From the NCBI GenBank assembly GCA_039545355.1, contig BCJJ01000028.1, positions 124,001-188,000 on the forward strand: a stretch of 64,000 nucleotides of DNA, in the 5' to 3' direction. Of the stretch, positions 56,785 to 64,000 are shown piece by piece. This stretch comes from Trichosporon coremiiforme. Taxonomy: Eukaryota > Basidiomycota > Tremellomycetes > Trichosporonales > Trichosporonaceae. The translations under genes and the position numbers were made by a program. The notes beneath the pieces were generated by a model. That model did no database searches. It was not told the DNA's origin and saw nothing but the letters and a program-made list of their open reading frames with translations. Within the stretch, counting starts at the first letter, position 1. Each line of letters begins with the position of its first letter.

Positions 56785-58127
56785 TTAGTTGTTCTCGGTC
56801 TGGGCAGGCCGCTCTTGCCTGCGGCGGGGGCGGGTGTTGGTGATGGGTCCCTGGGTGGCGAGGGCCTCAGCCTCGTGGACAGTGGTGAGGGCGTTGTCGA
56901 CGGCGGCCTTCCACTCCTTGAGCCGGCGCTCAAGGAGTTGCCACTCCTCAGAGCCGAAGCGGCGAGTGGCACGGGACGAGACGGAGATGACGCGGACAGA
57001 CGAGAGAGGCTGGGACAGGCGAGCCTCAAGGAGACCGGCGCGGATGGCATCGATAACCCACGCCTCAACCTCGTCCTCGGGAACACCAAGGGCCGAGGTC
57101 AGGTCAGCATACGCGATCGTCTTGCTCGCGCTCCGCGCAGCCAGCGTCGCAATCGCGATCAGGCGCACCTTGCGCAGCACCTCGTCTGCGTCCAGTCCCT
57201 CGACACCGAGTCCCGAGACGTACGCACCGTTCGCCTTCGCCCACTCCGCAGCCTTCTGCACAGCCTCAAGCTCGTCGATGCTCGTGAACAGAGCAACGAG
57301 CTCGGCAGCCTTGCCGGTAAGAACATCCCGGACGCCCTGGACCTTGAGGAGGTCATCGAGGTCGAAGCGATCATTCTGGGCAAGGGCAAGAGCAAGGGCA
57401 TGCTCGGCTGTCTTGGCGTTGACGTCGCGCTCAAGTGCAAGGAGCGTCAGCGTAAGGGCAGAGTCGAGTTTGCCGGCCCTCTCGTAGACAGCAGCAGCCT
57501 GGGTGAGGAACGCGACCTTGTCGGCCTCAGAGATGGACCACTGGGCAAGTGCGGTGGAGACACCTGAGATCGGGAGGGCGGCGAGGTCGTCCGAGGCGGC
57601 GAGGAGCTGGACAAGGGTGAGAAGGACGGTGGGGCGGAGGGGAGAAGAGGCGGGGAGGAGGTTGTACGTGTTGGTCAGGATGCGGGCGGCAGACTCAGCC
57701 TTGGCTGTCCTTCCGTCGGCGACAGCCTTCTCGCCACCAGTGCGGACAGCCTCGACGAGGCTCTTGACGAGGCCGGCGTACTCGTCTCCGTTCGTGTCAA
57801 AGTTCTGCACGAGGGTGTAGTTGAGGAGCACGTGGGACGACTCGTTCTCACCCTCCTTGGCAGCCTCAAGCGCTCCCTGCGTGTCGACAAACGTTCCAAC
57901 AACCTTCTTGATCATGTCCTGCTTCATCTTCTGGTCATCTCCCTGCTTCAGCTCGACGTCGAACGACGACAGCATCTCGCGTGTAGCAACCTGCTCCGCC
58001 TGGGGCATCGAGCGCGCAGCATGCTGCAGTGTCTCGGCGATCTGGACATCAGCTAACCCATGGCGAATCGAAAGCGAACCTGCTGCCGGAAGTTGATCTC
58101 GGGGGCGATAGCGACGCAGTCGGCCAT
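56785..58127 (-). CDS. eIF3m: Translation initiation factor eIF3 subunit M (434 aa, 2 exons)
   Basis: Exon 1 is 58080-58127 (16 codons, MADCVAIAPEINFRQQ) and exon 2 is 56785-58041; the 38-nt intron has a GCTGATG branch region and a TCCAG acceptor. The body is a helical solenoid (RILTNTYNLLPASSPLRPTV, then FLTQAAAVYERAGKLDSALT). A PCI domain follows at about residues 230-380 (LVALFTSIDELEAVQKAAEW, RKVRLIAIATLAARSASKTI, YADLTSALGVPEDEVEAWVI). The last 60 residues are a long helix with a basic tail. This arrangement and length match eIF3m, a PCI subunit of the octameric eIF3 core that binds the 40S ribosome. A longer frame runs upstream of the intron but lacks similarity. Same strand as VPS17. 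Confidence 0.93.
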
Positions 58128-58894
58128 GATGATGGATCGGTTGGGCGTCGTTTTTGAAAGAGGTGGGGTGGGTATCGAAGGTATCGAGCTCGACGTCGAC
58201 ACACTTTGCATTCGGCTTTGCGTCGAGGCAGCGTCGGACACAATAGAAAGAAAGACCAAGCTGCCAACTACGTTTTGATACGCAATGACGTGTAACCCGA
58301 CAGGCGATCGACATTTCCATGTATCCTTAATGCTGGCCACATCGACAGTGAGGAAGCGGAACCAAAATGTCATTACCACCGTCATTCAGGTCCATGTTCT
58401 GCCGTGTGCTTATCCACTCTCACGTCTCGTCTCGCGTGCTCATTGCGTACTGGCACTAGGCAGCATCCCACCCGCGCCAGCCAGTTTTGTTTACTTGGAT
58501 CGTTCACAACCCTTTTAGGCTTTTGGGGCCTTGGCCAGTGCTGATCGTCGCGTCCATTGCGTCCAGCACACACGCTCGTAAACAATTCATCGTTGTGGAT
58601 TGAATGCACAGCGCTGCAGGCGCTCTATACGCTCATCAGATTCATCCGCCGCCGACATACTACTACCTGACATATGAACAGCTTGCCTCCTCCTCTCCCC
58701 GTTCTCAGTCTCGAATGTGAAATCAAGTTGCGTTACGCGTTTTTAGACGCTTCTGCATATCGCAGCATATAGTCGTGGACCATTACTTGGTGAATGCTCA
58801 AGAAGCACACACTGGCTCTTCAGAGGAGCTTTAAAGGGTCTTCTCGTCTGTCACACGGTCAGGTGATGTCACGCACAGATCTGAAATCGTCATT
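58128..58894. other. eIF3m promoter and YOP1 3' flank
   Basis: About 770 bp, no gene seen. Confidence 0.6.
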
Positions 58895-59804
58895 TCACTC
58901 ACGGATGGAAGAGGTGGTGGTACCAACGGGGGTGGAGGTAACCGTGGTGCGGGCCTTAACGTTACCGAGGACGGGGCGGAGAACGTTGAAGTAGAGGATC
59001 TCAGCGCCGCGGGTGGCAGGGAGGAAGACTAAGAGATGTTAGACTATGCGTTTTCCGCCGCCAAACAACACTAAGACTTACGCCAGATGGTGAAGAGGGT
59101 CTTGAAGACAAAGTACATAGGGATCCAGTAAAGGATAGGGCGAAGGAACATGGACTCAAGGAGGCTGAAGAGACCGAAAACGACCTGAGCTGTCAGTACA
59201 GGGACTCGATGCGCATGAAACCGCGGATCCGCAACTCACCCAGTAGGTCAACCACTGCTTGTCATCGTTGGTGGAGGGGGTCTCAATAGCCTGAAGCGAG
59301 AGGTAGGCGGGGAGGGCGTAGCCGATAAGGAGCGAGATGGGCGACGCGAGGCCGAAAAGGTTGAAGAAGACGAGGAAGACGGCGCTGCACCAGTCAGTTC
59401 GTTGCTCTATCTGCCAAGCAGTTCTCAAGCAGTGTTGATCCTCCAGAACCCAGCTCAAGTGTCTGATGCACGTTGCAAGACGACGTGACACTAGCGAAAT
59501 TGATCAGAAGACCAATTTGCGGCGTAAGCCCAGATGTCCATGGCAGTGCACTGACGTAGCCGCGTGCACACGATCCACCAACCGTGGTGGGACACACTGC
59601 TCGATCTACTCACGAAGCGGCAAGACCGAGAACGCCGTAGGCCTTGGGGACCTTGGTCTTAGCCTCAATGTCGTTGAGAACGGGGTACTTGGAGAGCTCG
59701 GTGTCGAGCTGCTTGACCTGGCCGTTGACGACCTTCTGGGCCTGAACGACGTAGGGGTGGTTCAGGAAGTTCTGCTTGACCTGCTGGGCTTGAGGAGTGG
59801 CCAT
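58895..59804 (-). CDS. YOP1: Yop1/REEP ER-shaping membrane protein (190 aa, 4 exons)
   Basis: Exons 59614-59804, 59240-59384, 59082-59184 and 58895-59028; introns of 229, 55 and 53 nt, total in frame. It is a TB2/DP1/HVA22-domain protein that inserts hairpins into the ER membrane to curve tubules, working with reticulons and Sey1. The N-terminus is a soluble amphipathic helix (PQAQQVKQNFLNHPYVVQAQ). Hydrophobic hairpin one is LVFFNLFGLASPISLLIGYA. The domain core is YLSLQAIETPSTNDDKQWLT, then LFSLLESMFLRPILYWIPMY. The amphipathic helix RGAEILYFNVLRPVL follows. The length is close to yeast Yop1 (180 aa). The C-terminus is a Thr-rich tail. Confidence 0.95.
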
Positions 59805-60683
59805 CTGGATCTGTCAGTGACCGCTTCGGCTGTGAACACGTCGTCTCCGGCTCTGCATCGTTTGAGCCCACTCTTGCGACTGTTGTTAAAAAAACAGCGA
59901 GCAGCGGGTCGTCAGGGGTGTTCCCACGGCAGCGCCAGTTTTTCACGTTTCAACGAGAGTTGGGCACGTCGCTATTTGTGCTCGAGTGGGCCAGTGCGGA
60001 TGCAGAGGTCAGAGATGTACTCACTGTGAACGATGGATGTGTTGTCTGTGGTGGTTTGGGAAGATGAGAGAGAGGATGAGGATTTGTTTAATGACAAAAG
60101 ACTTGGCAGGTGATGGACAGAGGAAGAATGACGAACATCGCATTAAAGGGTGACGACGAGGGGTCGAGGGGGGCGGGAGAGGGCCAGGGCGTGGTGTGCA
60201 TCCACGCAGCAATCAGGCAGACGCGCGAGCGAGTGCGATAACTGGCTGGCGCCTGTCCTGGCTGTCCTGACGCTGGCGGCCCGGCGGCGGTGTCTTGCCT
60301 GGGCTCAGCCAGCCAGCGCCAGCCAGCCGGTATGACGCTATGCAGGTACGCAGCAAGCCCGGAATTTGCTTCCTTCCTCCATCACGAACTCGGCTGCGCG
60401 CGCTTCCTGCTGTGCACCCGGTTCAACCGCTTCATCGTCATCTCTCCTTGTGTAAATATGCTCGCCAGCAAAACAGTTCTATCGCCTGCTGGAAACCAGC
60501 CGGGGGCACCTTGCATGCAGCAGACATCACCTGCTAGCTTCTCCTTCACGTCGCGCGATCGACGTCCCAGCCGCCAGCGCGCCAGCAGCCGTCTACTAGG
60601 CCATCGGGCCACGTGGTGATGCCTGTAAAGGCTGTTTGGTCGGAGGCGAGTAGGGCAGAAGTGAGACACACACCAGAGTTTAT
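59805..60683. other. YOP1 promoter side, no gene
   Basis: Upstream of YOP1 (-). A GTGAACG/GTGAGTACA context near 60020 could hide a 5'UTR intron. Nothing else seen. Confidence 0.5.
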
Positions 60684-60968
60684 GATTCTTAATCTGTTGG
60701 AATCTAAGTCGCTGGATGCCCGAACAACGATGTGACTCGTAGCGCGACTAGACAGAACTGATTGATTGAGATGGGGTTGCATAGGACGACCAGGCAGCCG
60801 TTTATATCTACAGGCAACTAGAGAACAATAAGGCTAGCTGCAGGCTGTCGGAAGGCACTGGGGACGCCGAGTGTAAGAAGCATGTTCTTAACGAGAACAA
60901 TAGAACGTCAAAACGGGGATGCTGCCGAGCACCAGGGTGACGGGCAAGAAATCATGTGATTTCCAACA
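60684..60968 (-). mobile_element. LTR retrotransposon fragment: 5' LTR plus primer-binding site, copy 2
   Basis: On the minus strand a 274-bp LTR runs from TGTTGGAAATC (60968) to ATTCCAACA (60695), followed by GATTAAGAATC (60694-60684). It is the same element and orientation as 22481-22710: about ten differences in the first 75 aligned plus-strand bases and a 55-bp length difference in the middle. One base of the putative primer-binding site differs from copy 1. No flanking target duplication was found and no internal region is left. Confidence 0.7.
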
Positions 60969-61304
60969 AGAGTGGCGAGTGGCAGAGAGGGGTATATAAA
61001 GGGGAGGCACACCCTGTCTACTCCTCTCCATCACTTACTCTCTCACTGTACCCGCCCGGAGCTGGCCTCCGCTGAATGTCCCCAGCCAGACTGTAGCAGA
61101 TCATTATTTTCACCTCTTTCGCACTGATGACTGGGGAATCCATATTCCTGCTCACACCAAACCCGCATGATTTTAGTGGCTTTCTCGACAGTACGTAGCT
61201 CATAGGAAGAGCTGGGCAATGCGAAGAACGTGCAGAAGCCTTCTGTAGTATGTGCAGAAGTGTTGGTCAATTGATGCATTATCATGCTGGATGTACAAAT
61301 GTGT
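60969..61304. other. Intergenic with an orphan TATA box
   Basis: TATATAAA at 60993-61000 points to the plus strand, 25 bp beyond the LTR, but no plus-strand gene follows; the next gene (APC5) ends here on the minus strand. Confidence 0.5.
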
Positions 61305-63510
61305 CTACCGCCATCCCTCCGCTACGCGGACGCCAACGAGGTGCACTACCTCCCCCACTCTGTGGACTTTCTCGCTGAGCATCCCCTGTTTCTGGGTCGA
61401 GACCTTCCCACGCCCTCCTGCTAGCTCAGCGAGCATAGCGCCCATGATCTCGGCCTCCTCGACGACTCTGGCTGCGCCGACAGCCTGTCCCCGCTCCTTC
61501 GCGAGTTGGCCATACTTTGTCGCAGCGTTGAAGGCATCGCGCGCGCCGTGCTTGCCCTCCTGCTCGAGTGCGAGAGCAGCGTGTGCTTTGGCACGTACGA
61601 GAGCAGCCCGGGCACCCAGCTCGCCCTGTAGACGCGACCAGAAGGTGGCCACCTCTGCGTCCGCCTTGCTCCACAGCTCCATCTGCAACATCACCTCGGA
61701 CAGCGCGACAATGCCCTCGTCATGAAGCGGCCAGAAGGCGAGGGACTGGGCAAGCTGAAGCGCGCTAAGAACGATGGGCAGGATCAGGTGCGCTGGTGTA
61801 TGCTTGTCAAGCATGCTGCGAGCTTGTCGAAGGCTGTCCCTAATGTGCTCCTTCGCGGACAAGATGCCGCGCGATTCCGGTGTGGCCTCCAGGTCGAACT
61901 TGTCTCTCACCAGACCACCAGGTCCCCGCCGTTCCGGAGCAGGAGCCCTTAGTCCAGCGAGTACGCTCAACGCCGCAGTATCCTCTTCAAGCATCGCCTC
62001 CTTCTCCACAATCGACCAGACGACGCTGGCCCACCGCCTGTAATCCGTGAGTGAGAGGCCCTCGAGCACACCCGGGTTGAGGAGGAGAGTGAGCGCGTCG
62101 TTGAACTTGCCGGCAGTGGCGGAGCGCTGAGCGCGGGCGAGCAGGATCGTTATCCGACCCTCGTCCTCAAGGTCGGGTGATGTCAGAGCCATGCTCTCGT
62201 GCAGGTCGGCGAGTTCTCCAGAGCCCATCATACCCCATAGTCCTGCCTGAGCCTGGTGCCATGAAGACATGCTGATCATGCGTGGAATGCTCTCCTCCGA
62301 CTCTGCTTTCGTAGAGCTCACGGCGGTCCACAGCCGTCGGTATGCCATTGGAGCTGACTCGCCCAGGTCAGTCGCGGCGTTGATGGACCACAGTTCGTCT
62401 GACGGCGTAGCTCCCTTCGCCAGTCTGCGCTCTGGCAGCGGGCCGCGCTTGACGTGCGGCACCTCATTCGGCGCCCATGCGGTCGACTCCATCTCCGTCG
62501 TAAGACGGTACTTGAGACTGAGGCAGGAATCGAGGCACGTCTTGTCGCCCTGTTGCCGTGAGAGACGGATACCCTCCTCGACTGCTTCTCGCGCAGCATC
62601 CAGGCCGCCGGTCGCGTACTTGAAGGCGGCGAGGTTCAGCAGTGCATGCTGATGCATGTACCGGTCGGAGGAAGGCACCTGATAGTCGTAGAACTGGCGC
62701 AGAGCGAAGAGCGCACTTCCGTAGTCACCTGTCTGAGCTGAGGCCTGATGTGACGCCATGGCAGCGACGCGCTTGTCTCCGCCTTCGCGCACTTCACGGT
62801 TTAGGCTCATGCCGACGCGCTTCGGCTCACCACGGACGCCACACCATTCCGCCGCATGTGCAGACAGCACGAGCGTTTCCTGAAACGACATCTTGCGCAG
62901 CTTGATGAGCAGTGTTCGGAAGAAGAGACCGAGGGGAGAGCGGCGGTCGAGCGGTTCCGGCCCATCGATCGGCTCCTCGATATCCTCGCTGATGCGGTTG
63001 CGGATCTCACGCTCAATCGTGTCCACAAACGCGCATCCCTCTGTCACTTCGTGGAATTGTTCCGGCTGAAGTTAGCTATGCAAGCTCCATACAGCTTACG
63101 AATATGTCCATCCAGCTCGCGCCCGTTGCAGCTTCCTCAGCCTCGGCGCTGACGATCTGGCCACGGGACATCCGCTTGTCATTCAGACGCGCGACGATCA
63201 CAGCCTCCTTGACGATGAGCCGGTCAGTCTCCGCCTTCAGGCTTGCGAAAGTCGCGGGATTTGGGTTCACCTGACCGTTAGCTATAAAACTCCAAATTCC
63301 TTAGCTCACCTCAAGAACCTCCCGAGCGACGATCTCCAGAATGGCAGCGACGAACGTAGGCGAGTAAACATGGGTCGGGTGTCCATGATCGTTCACCGGT
63401 GTGGCCTTGACGACGAGCCAGGCGAGGGCGAGATGCAGTGGCAACTCTGGGTCGGGCAGTGGACCGAGCGACGCTGGCGGTGCATCGCGTGCTCGAAACG
63501 GTGAAAACAT
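61305..63510 (-). CDS. APC5: Anaphase-promoting complex subunit 5 (710 aa, 3 exons)
   Basis: Exons 63310-63510, 63100-63270 and 61305-63065; introns of 39 and 34 nt, both in phase 0. Apc5 is a scaffold subunit of the APC/C ubiquitin ligase that drives the metaphase-anaphase transition. The diagnostic Apc5 TPR-like segment is at about residues 262-305 (ALLNLAAFKYATGGLDAARE, EGIRLSRQQGDKTCLDSCLS). The N-terminal part contains the conserved helical region (SPLGLFFRTLLIKLRKMSFQ). The rest is TPR-like helices (FWSRLQGELGARAALVRAKA). The length is similar to other fungal Apc5 proteins. The start ATG at 63510 gives MFSPFRARDAPPASLGPLPD. Confidence 0.9.
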
Positions 63511-64000
63511 GGTGGAAGGAGTGGTTGAGAGATGAACTGCGCGTCACAGGTCCACTGCGCGTCACAGGCCCAAAGGACGTGAAGGCCAGGCTGTGACCGT
63601 GAGCACAGAGATGACGTATTGCCATCTATGTGGCACCTGGTCGATCGCGCTGGGCACGGCAATCAAAGCAACCGTGGGAAGTAGTTTGAGCAAGGTGCCA
63701 ACGACTTGGTTGACCCGTTTTTCTTTTGCAAGCCGTTTCGCGATTGACCCCATGTAAACAAAATCGCGCTTCGCTTTACGTAATACGATTTGTTGGAGTG
63801 GAGGTGGCCAGACCTTAACAGCACACATGGGACGCTTGTCTGGTGAGTGGGTGGCCAGGTGGAGGGCGTTCGGACTGTGCTGGTGGTGCCTTGGGCGCCT
63901 TGGGCCGACAGGAGAGGGGCGCGGCGTGCATGTTGGGCCGTAGGCCCTTAGAATCTCCTCCAACTTTCGTTCGTGCGCGTCAACAAAACTTGCACTCAGC
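63511..64000. other. APC5 promoter region to window edge
   Basis: About 490 bp. A 133-codon minus-strand frame (63562-63963) begins with TTG rather than ATG and has no recognisable feature. Confidence 0.5.

Noticed and set aside
61115..61200. Possible C/D snoRNA (TGATGA near 61125)
   Set aside because: No D box (CTGA) at a suitable distance and no terminal stem.
63562..63963. 133-codon minus-strand frame at the window edge
   Set aside because: Starts with TTG, has no recognisable domain, and lies in the APC5 promoter.

Overview
This window is nuclear DNA from a GC-rich basidiomycete yeast, most likely a tremellomycete and probably of the order Trichosporonales. The evidence is compact genes split by very short introns (mostly 32-55 nt, with CTAAC or CTGAC branch points just before the acceptor), intron-bearing tRNA genes, and protein families typical of basidiomycetes. 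The genus cannot be fixed from the sequence alone.

Layout, left to right. 0.1-3.1 kb: a PMT2-type protein O-mannosyltransferase (+). 6.1-7.1 kb: a secreted double-psi beta-barrel (expansin/RlpA-like) protein (-). 9.9-12.9 kb: an Hsp110/SSE chaperone (+). 13.7-15.7 kb: the PP2A scaffold subunit A (+), facing importin-9/KAP114 (16.1-19.3 kb, -). 19.8-21.0 kb: a broken and an intact small coiled-coil gene. 22.5-22.8 kb: a retrotransposon LTR fragment 38 bp upstream of an intron-containing tRNA-Glu. 23.2-33.3 kb: an N-acetylglucosamine block with divergent GlcN-6-P deaminase and GlcNAc-6-P deacetylase genes, a Zn2Cys6 transcription factor and a Gfo/Idh/MocA oxidoreductase. 34.9-38.3 kb: two secreted proteins, one an orphan and one a second double-psi beta-barrel protein with Trp/Pro repeats. 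39.6-41.2 kb: an UNC93-like transporter. 43.7 kb: an intron-containing tRNA, best read as Trp. 44.6-47.4 kb: a MIT-domain protein. 51.3-53.5 kb: ERG5/CYP61 sterol C-22 desaturase. 54.5-56.4 kb: a VPS17 retromer gene with a nonsense codon and a frameshift. 56.8-58.1 kb: eIF3m. 58.9-59.8 kb: YOP1. 60.7-61.0 kb: a second copy of the LTR fragment. 61.3-63.5 kb: APC5.

Most genes are unrelated housekeeping genes. The exception is the GlcNAc block. The deacetylase makes GlcN-6-P, which the deaminase converts to fructose-6-P. A 12-base element, CGCCGTTTTCAC, occurs in the shared deaminase/deacetylase promoter and again upstream of the oxidoreductase. Shorter variants lie upstream of the transcription factor and the UNC93-like transporter, so a small co-regulated amino-sugar regulon is plausible. 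The other notable signals are the two LTR copies, each carrying an 11-base stretch matching the tRNA-Lys(CUU) anticodon arm (suggesting half-tRNA priming), and the damaged VPS17. Together with other broken reading frames, the latter hints at gene decay, perhaps of one homeolog in a hybrid genome. That last idea is inference.
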